Of a stretch of 48,227 bases of DNA, positions 32,944 to 42,945 are shown in pieces. The notes beneath the pieces are model-generated. The model had not been told where the DNA came from, did not search any database, and worked only from the letters and a program-made list of their open reading frames with translations. Position numbers and translations under genes: made by a program. The DNA comes from Halomonas campaniensis (GTDB lineage Bacteria; Pseudomonadota; Gammaproteobacteria; Pseudomonadales; Halomonadaceae). The stretch is from positions 1-48,227 of the forward strand of contig NZ_JACHZF010000027.1 of the NCBI RefSeq assembly GCF_014193375.1, read 5' to 3'. The first letter of the stretch is position 1. Every line of letters starts with the position of its first letter.

Positions 32944-35025
32944 TCAGGCGGAATCCAGGAAGGATGTCAGGGGGCCGGCATGGGTCAGCGCCAGGCGGTG
33001 CATGGCCCGGGTGCAGGCCACGTAGAGCAGGTTGCGCTCCATGTCGGTGGCATAGTTCTTCGCCGTGACCTCGGGCACGATGACCCGGTCGAACTCCAGG
33101 CCCTTGGCCATGTGGGCGGTGCACACCACGATACCCTGGCCAAAGGCGCTGCTCGTCTCGCCGAGCAGCTGCAGCCGCTCGAAGTCGCCATGCTCGCCGC
33201 TCTCCAGCGCCTCGAAGACCTTCCTTGCCTGCTTCTGGGTCTTGCAGACGATCCCCAGGGTGTTGTGCTCGGAGGCAGCAAAGTCGCGGGCCAGCTCGCC
33301 GATGGTGGCGAGCTCCGCCTTGCGGGTGCGGGCCTTGAGCACCGCCGGCTCCTCGCCATGACGTTCGATCGCCTCCAGCTCGGGATTGGGCGAGATGCGC
33401 TGGGCAAAACGGGTGATCTCGAGGCTCGAGCGATAGCTCTTGTTGAGGGTCACACAGGAGGACTGGCGCAGTACCCGGCGTATCTCCTCGGCCTTCGAGG
33501 CGCTGTAGGGATTCACCGACTGGAAGGCATCGCCGAGGATGGTCTTCTTGCACGAGAAGAGTCGGCCGATCACCGCATACTGCACCGGGGTGTAGTCCTG
33601 CATCTCGTCGATCAGCAGGTGCTTGACCTCGCGCCAGCGCGAGCGCACGCCCTCCAGTCGCATCTTCAGGTAGATCAGCGGGAAGACATCGGCGTACTCC
33701 AGCCGCCCCCGGGAGGCGGTCCTGAACAGCTCCGGCCGTCCCAGCCAGTCGTAGAAGCCCTTGTAGGTCTCGCGCAGGGTCGCCTGCCTGAGCATCGTCT
33801 TGACGGCCGCCTTGAGCTGCTTGCGCTCCTCGGGTTCCAGGTCGTAGTTGTACTGGTTGCCGATCTTGCGCTCGATCTCCCAGCTCACCTGCTTGAGGCG
33901 TTCATTGGTGGGCAGGTGACGATGCTTGCGGAAGACCTCCTCGAGCAGCCAGGCGGGCACCAGCCGCCGGGCGATCCACAGGTCCTCGGCGGCGAAGCGG
34001 TTGGCCTCCACGTGACCTGCATAGCGGTCGAGCTCGGTCAGGAAGTCCGGCGAGGCCTTGTAGCGAAGACGCGCCTTCATGGCCTCGTCGTCCTTCTCCA
34101 GCAGCGCCGTGGTCTGCTCGAAGAAGCTCTCGAAGCGGTACTGGCCGTCGAGCAGCTCATCGGCCAGTTCCTCCATGCCGACCTGATTGACCGTCTCCTC
34201 ACCGAGCTCCGGCAGCACGTTGGCAATGTAGTCGGAGAACACCTGGTTGGGCGAGATGATCAGGATGTCCTCGGAGCTCAGGCTGTCCTTGAAGCGGTAG
34301 AGCAGGTAGGCGATGCGGTGCAGGGCGATGGAGGTCTTGCCGGAGCCGGCCACTCCCTGGATGACCAACGCCTGGGCCTCGTCATTGCGGATGATGGCGT
34401 TCTGGTCGCGCTGGATGGTGGCAACGATGTTCTTCATGCCCTCATCGGAGGCGCGGCTCAGCTCCTCCTGGAGCACCTCGTCGACCACGTGCACCGCGCT
34501 GTCGATCATCAGCTCGATCTCGCCGCCCTTGATGCGGAACTGCCGCTTCAGGGAGATCTCGCCGGCCACCGGCCCCTCGGGGCTCTCGTAGGTGGCGGGA
34601 CCGGTCTCGTAGTCGTAGAACAGCGAGGCGATGGGCGCCCGCCAGTCGTGGACGCGGCTCACCCCAGCGAGGTCGTCGTGGAAGTGGTGAATGCCGATGT
34701 AAACCGGCTCGGCCTTGCCGCCTCGGGCGAAGTCGAAGCGCCCGAAGTAAGGGGAATGCCGTAGCTTCTCGAGCTTGCGGCGCCGTGCCAGGGCGTTGTC
34801 GCCGGTCATCACCGCCTGCTCGATGGACTCGCGTGCCGAGATCTTCTCGATATGGTCCATCTCGTCGCGGCTCGTCCAGAGGTACTCTTTCTGCGCCTGG
34901 ATATCCTCGGCATAGTCGGCAAGACGCCCCTCGAGCTCTGCCAAGTTGGCCTCGATGCGCTCCAGGGTGTGATCGAGCTGCCGCCGCTCGGCCGCTCGCT
35001 CGGGGGTATCGGCTTTCTGGTTCAT
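32944..35025 (-). CDS. HelD-like superfamily 1 helicase/translocase (RNA polymerase recycling type)
   Basis: 693-aa UvrD-like ATPase. The N-terminal 60 residues are a coiled coil with E-R-I-E-A-N-L-A-E-L-E-G-R-L. Walker A follows at G-V-A-G-S-G-K-T-S (K230), then I-D-E-M-Q-D-Y in Walker B, and late motifs C-T-A-H-M-A-K-G-L-E-F-D-R-V-I-V-P and Y-V-A-C-T-R-A-M-H. The pattern of an N-terminal coiled-coil insertion with SF1 motifs is that of HelD, which in Bacillus binds RNA polymerase and frees it from DNA. Related proteins in gammaproteobacteria are less studied, so the role is inferred. It lies between prfC (36 bases upstream) and NAD-IDH on the same strand. Usual HelD length is 700-775. Confidence 0.85.
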   Translation of the reverse strand: MNQKADTPERAAERRQLDHTLERIEANLAELEGRLADYAEDIQAQKEYLWTSRDEMDHIEKISARESIEQAVMTGDNALARRRKLEKLRHSPYFGRFDFARGGKAEPVYIGIHHFHDDLAGVSRVHDWRAPIASLFYDYETGPATYESPEGPVAGEISLKRQFRIKGGEIELMIDSAVHVVDEVLQEELSRASDEGMKNIVATIQRDQNAIIRNDEAQALVIQGVAGSGKTSIALHRIAYLLYRFKDSLSSEDILIISPNQVFSDYIANVLPELGEETVNQVGMEELADELLDGQYRFESFFEQTTALLEKDDEAMKARLRYKASPDFLTELDRYAGHVEANRFAAEDLWIARRLVPAWLLEEVFRKHRHLPTNERLKQVSWEIERKIGNQYNYDLEPEERKQLKAAVKTMLRQATLRETYKGFYDWLGRPELFRTASRGRLEYADVFPLIYLKMRLEGVRSRWREVKHLLIDEMQDYTPVQYAVIGRLFSCKKTILGDAFQSVNPYSASKAEEIRRVLRQSSCVTLNKSYRSSLEITRFAQRISPNPELEAIERHGEEPAVLKARTRKAELATIGELARDFAASEHNTLGIVCKTQKQARKVFEALESGEHGDFERLQLLGETSSAFGQGIVVCTAHMAKGLEFDRVIVPEVTAKNYATDMERNLLYVACTRAMHRLALTHAGPLTSFLDSA

Positions 35026-35061
35026 CGTGGTCCGTTCAGGTCGGTATTCGGGGTAAGGGGA

Positions 35062-36678
35062 TCAGGTCGCGCCCACCTCACGGGTGCTGTTGAAGTCGAT
35101 CTCGGGCCACTTCTCGATGGTCAGATCGAGGACCGACCGGTTGGGCGCCATGAAGGCCAGCGCCCCGGCGGCATCTCTGGCCAGGCGGTTGGCATTGGCC
35201 TGGGTAAAGCGCTTCATCACGGCGGCATCCTCACTGCTGACCCACAGCGCCTTGTGTACCGGCACACTCTCGAAGGCAGCATCGACCCCGTATTCGGTCT
35301 GCAACCGGTGGGCAACGGTCTCGAACTGCAGTTGCCCCACGGCACCCAGGATCATTCCCGTCTTCTCCAGCGGCTCGAATACCTGGATGGTGCCCTCCTC
35401 ACCCAGCTCCAGCAGTGCCTTGTTGAGCTGCTTGGCCCGCAACGGGTCATTGAGCCGCGCCATGCGGAAGATCTCGGGTGAGAAATGGGGGATGCCCTCG
35501 AGTTCCAGCACCTCGCCCTCGGTGATCACGTCTCCAATCCGCAGGCGACCATGGTTGGGAATGCCGATGATGTCGCCTGCAAAGGCGGAAGCGAGATGGG
35601 CCCGCTCCTGGGCCATGAAGGTGATGGCGTGATCGAGGCGGATCGTCTTGCCGCTCCGAACATGCCTGGCCTTGAGGCCCTGGCGGTACTCCCCGGAACA
35701 GATCCTCAGGAAGGCAATGCGATCCCGATGCTGGGGATTCATGTTGGCCTGGATCTTGAACACGATGCCGGTAAAAGCACCATCGTCGGGCCGTACCGTA
35801 CGCTGACGAGCCTCGCGCTGGCGGGGCGGAGGCGCCCAGGACACCAGCGCCTGGAGGATGTCGCGCACGCCGAAGTTGTTGATCGCGGAGCCGAAGAACA
35901 CCGGCGAGAGGTCGCCGGCGAGGAAGGCCTCATGATCGAAGGATTCGGCCGCCTCGCGCACGATCTCCACCTCCTCTTTGAAGGTGGCGTGGGCAATCGG
36001 AAAGTGTTCCACGAGGTAGGGATGATCCTCTCCCTCCAGCACCTCGAGGTCGGTCTCGGGACGACTCTCCCCCGGGGTGAACTTGAGCATTCGCTCGCTA
36101 TCCAGATCAAAGACACCAGCGAACTGCTTGCCCATGCCGATGGGCCAGGTGATCGGTGCGCAGGGCATGCCCAGGATCTCCTCGATCTCGTCGATCAGTT
36201 CCAGGGGGTCACGTACCTCGCGGTCCATCTTGTTGATGAAGGTGATCACCGGCGTCCGGCGTAGCCGGCACACCTCCAGCAGCTTGATGGTCTGCGCTTC
36301 GACACCCTTGGCGGCATCGATGACCATCAGCGCCGCATCCACCGCAGTAAGCACCCGGTAGGTGTCCTCCGAGAAGTCCTGGTGGCCGGGGGTGTCGAGC
36401 AGGTTGATCACGCAGCCGTCATGCTCGAACTGCATGACGGAGCTGGCCACCGAAATGCCACGCTGCTTCTCGACCTCCATCCAGTCCGAGGTCGCGAACT
36501 GCTGGCTCTTCTTGCCCTTGACGGTACCCGCCGAACGGATGGCACCGCCGTACATCAGCAGCTTTTCGGTCAGCGTCGTCTTGCCGGCATCCGGGTGCGA
36601 GATAATGGCGAAGGTACGTCGTCTCGCCACCTCCTGCGGGAGAGAGGCGGCAGTCTTGAGGGTTGCGCTTGATGACAT
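35062..36678 (-). CDS. prfC: Peptide chain release factor 3
   Basis: 538-aa translational GTPase RF3, which removes RF1/RF2 from the ribosome after termination; the usual length is about 530. The G domain shows S-H-P-D-A-G-K-T-T-L-T-E-K (G1), D-T-P-G-H-Q-D-F (G3) and F-I-N-K-M-D-R-E (G4). The sequence through K-x-x-x-I-x-L-D-H-A-I-T-F-M-A-Q-E-R matches RF3 beta-barrel domains II/III, with the V-G-Q-L-Q-F-E-T-V-A-H-R-L signature. The start at 36678 leads M-S-S-S-A-T-L-K, then A-R-R-R-T-F-A-I. It is intact and probably transcribed ahead of the helD-like gene. Confidence 0.97.
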   Translation of the reverse strand: MSSSATLKTAASLPQEVARRRTFAIISHPDAGKTTLTEKLLMYGGAIRSAGTVKGKKSQQFATSDWMEVEKQRGISVASSVMQFEHDGCVINLLDTPGHQDFSEDTYRVLTAVDAALMVIDAAKGVEAQTIKLLEVCRLRRTPVITFINKMDREVRDPLELIDEIEEILGMPCAPITWPIGMGKQFAGVFDLDSERMLKFTPGESRPETDLEVLEGEDHPYLVEHFPIAHATFKEEVEIVREAAESFDHEAFLAGDLSPVFFGSAINNFGVRDILQALVSWAPPPRQREARQRTVRPDDGAFTGIVFKIQANMNPQHRDRIAFLRICSGEYRQGLKARHVRSGKTIRLDHAITFMAQERAHLASAFAGDIIGIPNHGRLRIGDVITEGEVLELEGIPHFSPEIFRMARLNDPLRAKQLNKALLELGEEGTIQVFEPLEKTGMILGAVGQLQFETVAHRLQTEYGVDAAFESVPVHKALWVSSEDAAVMKRFTQANANRLARDAAGALAFMAPNRSVLDLTIEKWPEIDFNSTREVGAT

Positions 36679-36738
36679 GGTTGACCTGATGGGAACGCGA
36701 AGTGGGAGTCTCTGAACAACACGAGAAACGACGCGTTG

Positions 36739-37050
36739 CTAATCCCAGGCGGGCTCCCTGGCGATAGCCGACTCCTGCTCGGCGAGCACCGGGTCATGGT
36801 GGCGCCAATACACCGAGCTGATGCCCGGCCCCGCCCCCATCAGCAGCACGGCATCGATGGGATTGAGCGCCTGGTCAGCCTCTAGCGCCACCCCTGACAG
36901 GGTGCGATGCCCGTATACGCGCTGCCCCATGAACAACAGGTCGTAGTCCACACAGTCACCCTGCGCGGGACGTTGCTGGTCGATGCTCAAGTAGCCCTGC
37001 TCCAGCAGCTGCTGGACGCGCGACGATGACAATTGATCAAGAGTGTTCAT
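36739..37050 (-). CDS. Hypothetical protein, 103 aa
   Basis: 103-aa soluble protein with M-N-T-L-D-Q-L-S-S-S-R-V-Q-Q-L-L-E-Q-G-Y-L at the N-terminus and V-Y-G-H-R-T-L-S-G in the middle. No family recognised. It ends in G-A-G-P-G-I-S-S-V-Y-W-R-H-H and a D/E-rich tail. It directly follows a 77-aa gene with 3 bases between, on the same strand, and precedes prfC by 60 bases. No membrane segment or signal. Confidence 0.6.
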   Translation of the reverse strand: MNTLDQLSSSRVQQLLEQGYLSIDQQRPAQGDCVDYDLLFMGQRVYGHRTLSGVALEADQALNPIDAVLLMGAGPGISSVYWRHHDPVLAEQESAIAREPAWD

Positions 37051-37053
37051 GGA

Positions 37054-37287
37054 TCATGCCTCCTGGAAACGCCAGGCCCGAACGCCTCGTACCAGGGCCC
37101 GATTGGTTCGGCTCAGGAAACGTCCCCGCTCGAAGGAGGCCGACGTCACGCCGGCGTCGTGCATGTCCTGGTAGACCACCAGCAGGCTCGTGCGCGAATC
37201 GAGTGGCAGGTAGTGGTGAACGCTGATCCAGCCATCCGCTGAGGAGAGCTCACCAACGTCGGGGAGAAAGGCACTTTGGCCGCTCAT
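37054..37287 (-). CDS. Hypothetical protein, 77 aa
   Basis: 77-aa protein. Its C-terminus is basic (R-G-R-F-L-S-R-T-N-R-A-L-V-R-G-V-R-A-W-R-F), the middle is hydrophobic strand-like (R-T-S-L-L-V-V-Y-Q-D-M-H), and the N-terminus is acidic. I do not recognise it. It is probably co-transcribed with the next gene, from which it is 3 bases away. It starts after a GAGG-like sequence on the minus strand. Confidence 0.55.
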   Translation of the reverse strand: MSGQSAFLPDVGELSSADGWISVHHYLPLDSRTSLLVVYQDMHDAGVTSASFERGRFLSRTNRALVRGVRAWRFQEA

Positions 37288-37514
37288 TGCTATTCCCTCT
37301 CTCGACCCACGGTTTATGCAAACCGGGAGTCGGGCAAACGCTAGGATCCGACATCACATGAGATGCCGACGAACAGGATGCAAATAGAGGGAAACGCGCT
37401 AGGGCGGACTGGGGAAGGTGTCGGTGAGTAACTGTGTCAACGGATTGCTCCTCTTGCAGTTACCAGCGACCTCGGCAAGGTATCTGGATGGTCAGGGAAA
37501 TAGGCGTTTACGAT

Positions 37515-37540
37515 AACAAACCCTTGAACGGCTGTTCAAG
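37515..37540 (-). terminator. Terminator-like hairpin after the macro-domain gene
   Basis: CTTGAAC (37523-37529) and GTTCAAG (37534-37540) form a 7-base-pair stem around GGCT. On the minus strand it is followed by GGGTTTGTT. It begins directly after the stop codon at 37541 of the gene transcribed leftward. Confidence 0.55.
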
Positions 37541-38023
37541 TCAGGGGGCACGGGCGCCCTGTTCCTCGACGAGCCGATTGGCATACAGCACAGCCTCATC
37601 ATGGCCGCTGGCAATCAGTTGGAGATGCTTCAGGTGATGGTGCTCCCCGGCTTCCTTCAGGATCGTCAGACATAGCCTTGCTGCGAGGCCATCCTCGAGG
37701 GGAGGCAACCCCACCTCCTCCGGAAGCGGTAAGGCCAGGGATGCGACTTCGTGTATATCCGCAGCACGGATGGCAAACCGGTAGCACTTGAGGAGTTCCC
37801 GCCATCCCTCCTCCGACACCCGGGAGGGAGGCATGAACTTGATCATCTTGGGGGTGGCCTCACCGGGTGACCATGCCATCCAGGCCTGACCCACTGCTGC
37901 CGTGCCAAGGTTGCGCCGCTGCGCCTCGGTGGCTGGCACCACCACGGCCTCCAGGGACTCTTCATCAAGGCCCTCCCGATGGATGACCTCTATCGTCACG
38001 TTATTCTGCGTCAGTTTCAGCAT
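37541..38023 (-). CDS. Divergent macro-domain-like protein
   Basis: 160-aa protein. Its second half reads like a macro domain: L-L-K-C-Y-R-F-A-I-R-A-A-D (helix), then V-A-S-L-A-L-P (strand), E-E-V-G-L-P-P-L-E-D-G-L-A-A-R-L-C-L-T-I-L-K, ending H-L-K-H-L-Q-L-I-A-S-G-H-D-E-A. This order is typical of the ADP-ribose binding fold. The first half has L-E-A-V-V-V-P-A-T-E-A-Q-R-R-N-L-G-T-A-A-V-G instead of the usual N-A-A-N and G-G-G-G-V, so ADP-ribose chemistry may be lost or altered. It follows the DksA-type gene by 6 bases on the same strand. The identification rests on pattern only. Confidence 0.55.
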   Translation of the reverse strand: MLKLTQNNVTIEVIHREGLDEESLEAVVVPATEAQRRNLGTAAVGQAWMAWSPGEATPKMIKFMPPSRVSEEGWRELLKCYRFAIRAADIHEVASLALPLPEEVGLPPLEDGLAARLCLTILKEAGEHHHLKHLQLIASGHDEAVLYANRLVEEQGARAP

Positions 38024-38029
38024 CTCTCC

Positions 38030-38371
38030 TCACTCGGCACAATCGATGCATTTCAGCACGGTGGGATCCCACTCCAGTCGCTTGACGGCGATCCATTCAC
38101 CGCACTCGATACACTCCCCGAACGTGCCCCGATCCAGGCGAGCCAAGGCCGCGTCGATGCGACGGATCGCCAGCTGTCGACGATCCTCCTCGGCCTTGGC
38201 CATGGCCTGGCCCTGCAGGGCATCCATGCGCGACAGGCGGCCCACTGACTGCTGGTCCAGCATCACCGTGGCACGACTCTCCTTGCTCTCGAAGCTCTGG
38301 TCGATCAGCAGGGCCTTGGCGTCCGCCAGCTGACGGGTGATCTTCTCGATATCGAGTTCCGGATGATTCAT
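38030..38371 (-). CDS. DksA/TraR-family zinc-finger protein
   Basis: 113-aa protein of the DksA/TraR type. The helical part has R-L-S-R-M-D-A-L-Q-G-Q-A-M-A-K-A. At the C-terminus a four-cysteine zinc finger reads C-I-E-C, 17 residues, C-I-D-C, exactly as in DksA. It lacks the long N-terminal region of DksA, so it is one of the shorter paralogues. Such proteins bind the secondary channel of RNA polymerase and adjust initiation. The start at 38371 gives M-N-H-P-E-L. It is co-transcribed with the macro-like gene (6 bases). Confidence 0.8.
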   Translation of the reverse strand: MNHPELDIEKITRQLADAKALLIDQSFESKESRATVMLDQQSVGRLSRMDALQGQAMAKAEEDRRQLAIRRIDAALARLDRGTFGECIECGEWIAVKRLEWDPTVLKCIDCAE

Positions 38372-38400
38372 CTCAATCCCCTCGTTCAGCGAGGCAAGGG

Positions 38401-38437
38401 GGCCGGCGGATTGGCTCTCTGCTGCGATCCACCGGCC
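38401..38437 (-). terminator. Inverted repeat downstream of luxS
   Basis: GGCCGGCGGAT (38401-38411) pairs with ATCCACCGGCC (38427-38437) with one mismatch. It lies about 60 bases downstream of the luxS stop and just ahead of the DksA-type gene. A weak terminator or attenuator is possible; no U-tract. Confidence 0.4.
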
Positions 38438-38495
38438 GAAACAATCAACGTAGCCGCTTTGATGATGAATTTGTAGCGCGGGTGGAGAAGGTGAG

Positions 38496-38963
38496 TTACG
38501 CGAAGACCTGGTCCCACTCGTCCCGCTTAGCCAGGAAGCCGCGGGCGATAACCTGGGCGCCTTCCAGGCTGTGGCTCGCCGCCCAGCCGCACTGCATCTC
38601 GTTGCAGGCCGGGACCTCAGTGGCCTCGAGCACGTCCTTGAGCGTGCCTTCTAGCAGCGCGAGCACCCCCGCGTAGTCATCGTGATTGATCATCGCGATG
38701 TAGAAGCCGGTCTGACAGCCCATGGGGCTGATGTCGACCACCTTGTTGGAGTGGTTGCGCGAGAGCTCGGCCATCAGGTGTTCCAGGGAATGCAGGGCGG
38801 GCATCTCCATGTGGTCCTGGTTGGGCTGGCAGATACGCATATCGTACTTGTGGATGCGATCGCCGTTCTCGCCGGCCTTGATGTCGGCCAGGCGCACGTA
38901 GGGCGCCTTCACCTGGGTATGGTCCAGGTTGAAGCTCTCGACGTTCATCTTCTGCTCGGTCAT
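38496..38963 (-). CDS. luxS: S-ribosylhomocysteine lyase LuxS
   Basis: 155-aa metalloenzyme: S-ribosylhomocysteine to homocysteine plus DPD, the precursor of AI-2. The metal site is H58-S-L-E-H62 with C125 in Q-C-G-W-A-A-S, and the catalytic cysteine is C83 in M-G-C-Q-T-G-F. The E-M-P-A-L-H-S region and the length match the family. AGGAGATCCTC precedes the ATG. It lies downstream of an ABM-domain gene, metK and cfa on the same strand and could recycle S-adenosylmethionine-derived products from these methyltransfer reactions. Whether an AI-2 signal is used is not shown. Confidence 0.96.
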   Translation of the reverse strand: MTEQKMNVESFNLDHTQVKAPYVRLADIKAGENGDRIHKYDMRICQPNQDHMEMPALHSLEHLMAELSRNHSNKVVDISPMGCQTGFYIAMINHDDYAGVLALLEGTLKDVLEATEVPACNEMQCGWAASHSLEGAQVIARGFLAKRDEWDQVFA

Positions 38964-39023
38964 GAGGATCTCCTGTGGTATGCAAGGGCACGGGCGGTCA
39001 TGCCCGTGCCATTTATGCCGGAT

Positions 39024-39371
39024 TCAGAGTTCCGGGGCGTCGTAGTCGTGGGGCTCGTCGGTGTAGACGCAGACATTGGCATGATCCACGTCGCCGTCAT
39101 CAGCCTCGACCTGGCTGGCGAAGAACGCCTTGATCTCGCGACGGTTGCAGTGCGCCTCGAAGGCTTCTCGGCTGGCCCAGATCTCGTGGAAGACGATGGG
39201 GTAGCTGGCACCCTGGGCGTTGGGGTGATCGATATGCCGGGTCACCGTGTACTGGAGGCAGCCGTCCTCGCGGTGCGCATTGGGCTCGAGCGCCTGCAGG
39301 GCCTTGAACACTGCCTGTTCGCGGCCGGGCTTGGGTTTGAAGTTGGCGATGCAGTAGAGCTTCTGGGACAT
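39024..39371 (-). CDS. ABM-domain (antibiotic biosynthesis monooxygenase-like) protein
   Basis: 115-aa protein of the ferredoxin-like ABM fold: L-Y-C-I-A-N-F-K-P-K-P-G-R-E, then L-Q-A-L-E-P-N-A-H-R-E-D-G-C-L-Q-Y and V-F-H-E-I-W-A-S-R-E-A-F-E-A-H, the Y-x-V and E-x-W/x-A-H pattern typical of YgiN-like proteins. Substrates of this family vary: quinol or heme-like oxygenation. The C-terminal 20 residues are Asp-rich. A GGAG precedes the ATG. It sits between metK (24 bases) and luxS (60 bases), co-oriented. Confidence 0.82.
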   Translation of the reverse strand: MSQKLYCIANFKPKPGREQAVFKALQALEPNAHREDGCLQYTVTRHIDHPNAQGASYPIVFHEIWASREAFEAHCNRREIKAFFASQVEADDGDVDHANVCVYTDEPHDYDAPEL

Positions 39372-39395
39372 CTTGTTTCTCCGTGTCGTCGGGGG

Positions 39396-40616
<1,221 letters not shown>

Positions 40617-40650
40617 CGGGAATTCCAGGTGAGTGAGTGGTAACGCACTA

Positions 40651-41808
40651 TCAGCTGACGCGGCGATAGCCGCCAAGCTTGCCCTTCTTGCTAAGCACGA
40701 ACTGCCAGAGCTGGATATCGCGGGCGCGGAAGGCACCGGCACAGCTCAGCAGGTAGTAGCGCCACATGCGGTAGAAGCGCTCACCGTAGGTGTCGGCGAA
40801 CTGGGGCCAGGCGGCCTCGAAGTTCTCGTGCCAAGCCATCAGTGTCCTGTCGTAGTCCGCGCCGAAGTTGTGCAGGTCCTCGACCACGAACAATTCTTCG
40901 GCAGCATCAGTGACATGCCCCAGGGCCGGCAGCTCGCCATTGGGGAAGATGTACTTGTCGAGCCAGGGGTCCGGCGAGGTATCGCGCACGTTCTTGCCGA
41001 TGGTGTGCAGCAGGAAGAGGCCATCGTCCTTGAGGCAACGATTCGCGACGTCCATGTAGGTGCGATAGTTCTTGCGACCGACGTGCTCGAACATGCCAAT
41101 GCTGACGATGCGGTCGAACCGCTCGGTCTCGTCGCGGTAGTCCTTGAGACGGAACTCCACCGGCAGGCCCTGTTGCATCAGGCTCTTGCCGAAGTCGGCC
41201 TGTTCGCGAGAGATGGTAAGGCCCACGCACTCCACGCCGTAGTGCTCGGCAGCATAAGCCATGAAGCTGCCCCAGCCGCAGCCGATGTCGAGCACGCGCA
41301 TGCCAGGCTCGAGCTCTAATTTGCGGCAGATCAGGTCGAGCTTGGCCTCCTGGGCCTGATCTAGGGTCTCCGCCGTCTTCCAGTAGCCGCAGGTGTAGGT
41401 CATGCGCGGATCGAGCATGGCGGCGTAAAAGTCGTTGCCGAGGTCATAATGGGCTTCGCCGACCTCGAAGGCGCGGCTGGCGGTCTGCAGGTTGATCAGG
41501 CGGGTGCGCAGGTGATGAAAGACCAGCTTGCGCGGGTTGATCTGTTCGGGGAGGTGGGCGCGCAGCAGGCGGAAGAAAAACTCGTCCAGGTGCTCGGCGT
41601 CCCAGTCACCGTTCATGTAGCTTTCGCCCAGGCCCAGGTTGCCGCGGGCCAGTGCCTCGTCGATGACGCCGTGGGCGTTGAACTTGATATCCCAGGGGCG
41701 GTCGCCGTTGATGCGGATATCTGCTTTCCCCAGCAGCTCAGCGACGAAGCGCTGCGAGGAAGAGGTTTCATCGAAAAATGCCGAATGAGCAAAGGTATTG
41801 CTGTTCAA
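40651..41808 (-). CDS. cfa: Cyclopropane-fatty-acyl-phospholipid synthase
   Basis: 385-aa S-adenosylmethionine-dependent enzyme that adds a methylene bridge to unsaturated lipid chains in the membrane. The SAM site is [11 protein letters not shown]. Further hallmarks are M-T-Y-T-C-G-Y-W and [14 protein letters not shown]. The N-terminal domain has [17 protein letters not shown]. The TTG at 41808 is preceded by AGGAAGCG and gives a natural length. Cyclopropane lipids rise in stationary phase and stress. It is first in the cfa-metK-ABM-luxS row. Confidence 0.94.
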   Translation of the reverse strand: MNSNTFAHSAFFDETSSSQRFVAELLGKADIRINGDRPWDIKFNAHGVIDEALARGNLGLGESYMNGDWDAEHLDEFFFRLLRAHLPEQINPRKLVFHHLRTRLINLQTASRAFEVGEAHYDLGNDFYAAMLDPRMTYTCGYWKTAETLDQAQEAKLDLICRKLELEPGMRVLDIGCGWGSFMAYAAEHYGVECVGLTISREQADFGKSLMQQGLPVEFRLKDYRDETERFDRIVSIGMFEHVGRKNYRTYMDVANRCLKDDGLFLLHTIGKNVRDTSPDPWLDKYIFPNGELPALGHVTDAAEELFVVEDLHNFGADYDRTLMAWHENFEAAWPQFADTYGERFYRMWRYYLLSCAGAFRARDIQLWQFVLSKKGKLGGYRRVS

Positions 41809-41956
41809 GGGTCGCTTCCTTGTACTGCCCTCTCGCCAGGAGAGGTGATGACATCAGGGGTCCTCGGTGTGAGTGGGGCATAACGGAAGCGCGAATCAGG
41901 GCGGAAGGATCGTCAATTTTTCGGGTCCTATACAGGGCAATGGCGTGCCTGGAAAG

Positions 41957-41997
41957 AAAAAAACCGGCACACACCAAAAGGAGCGGTGGGCCGGTTT
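41957..41997 (-). terminator. Terminator of the usp gene
   Basis: AAACCGGC (41961-41968) and GCCGGTTT (41990-41997) form an 8-base-pair stem. On the minus strand the stem is followed by TTTCTTTCC, a reasonable U-rich tail. It ends 9 bases from the usp stop at 42006. Confidence 0.75.
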
Positions 41998-42005
41998 CGG
42001 GAACT

Positions 42006-42860
42006 TCAACGCAGCAGCAGCACCGGTATGTGTGACTTGCGCAGCATCTCGCTGGTGGTACTGCCTACCAGCAGGTGGCGGATATGTGAATGTCCGTAGG
42101 CGCCCATTACCAGCAAGTCGATGCTGTGGTCCTCCTGGTAGGCGTGGAGCGTCGCCTCCACTTCGCCGGCGCGGATGGCGCCCTCGGCCTCATGGCCCTC
42201 ATCACGCAGGGCCTTGAGCGCCCACTCAAGCTGGGAGCGGTTGTCGCCGGTCTCGGCACCGACGATCACGACATGTACCGGAATACCCTCGAAGAGCGGG
42301 CTCTTGGCCAGCATCTCCACCCCTTTGCGGGTGGTCTTGCTGCCATCGAAGGCCAGCATCACCTTCTCGGGCCGCTTGTAGGTGGCCGGTACCATCAGGA
42401 TCGGCCGGTGCAGGGTGCGCACCACCCGCTCCAGGTTGGAGCCCAGGTGACCGCTGTCCTGGTGGGCCGTCTCGCCGCGCTTGCCCACCACCAGCAGGCG
42501 GATCTCGTCGGCCAGCTCCTCCAGGGTCTCCACCAGGGTGCCGTTGCGTTGGCGGCCGGAAGGATCTCTCACGCCATCCTCGACGGCCCGCTCGATAGAC
42601 GCCTTCATCATTAGCCGGCCCTGTTCCTGGGCCACCTTGGCGCGCTGCTCGTCGAGTTGGGCGAGCTCCTTGAGCAGTCGCTCACGACCGCCGGCCAGCA
42701 AGTTGCCGGAAAGGTTTCGCTCCTCCGGCGGCAGATGGTTGTCGTTCACGTGCAAGAAGGTCAGCGGGGCGCTCAGTGCCAGGCTCGCCCAGGCGGCGTA
42801 GTCGCAGACCCCTTCGGAAAACTGTGAGCCGTCGATGGCGGCCATTACCTGTTCTGTCAT
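42006..42860 (-). CDS. Tandem universal stress protein
   Basis: 284-aa protein with two Usp domains. The C-terminal domain has the ATP-binding run L-V-M-G-A-Y-G-H-S-H-I-R-H-L-L-V-G-S-T-T (G-x2-G-x9-G-S/T). The N-terminal one has V-V-G-K-R-G-E-T-A with G-S-N-L-E-R-V-V. The second domain probably binds ATP. Roles in stress survival are family-level; the specific one is unknown. It is followed by a good terminator and lies downstream of nhaB on the same strand. Confidence 0.9.
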   Translation of the reverse strand: MTEQVMAAIDGSQFSEGVCDYAAWASLALSAPLTFLHVNDNHLPPEERNLSGNLLAGGRERLLKELAQLDEQRAKVAQEQGRLMMKASIERAVEDGVRDPSGRQRNGTLVETLEELADEIRLLVVGKRGETAHQDSGHLGSNLERVVRTLHRPILMVPATYKRPEKVMLAFDGSKTTRKGVEMLAKSPLFEGIPVHVVIVGAETGDNRSQLEWALKALRDEGHEAEGAIRAGEVEATLHAYQEDHSIDLLVMGAYGHSHIRHLLVGSTTSEMLRKSHIPVLLLR

Positions 42861-42945
42861 TCTATATGTATCCTTTTGATTGGCTTTTGGATTCTCGCCC
42901 CTTCCCGCTTGCCGACAGAAGCGCGGAGCCTCGAGTTCATCGGTC

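Noticed and set aside
32980..34764. 594-aa plus-strand open frame
   Set aside because: Antisense shadow of the HelD-like gene, whose motifs are clear.
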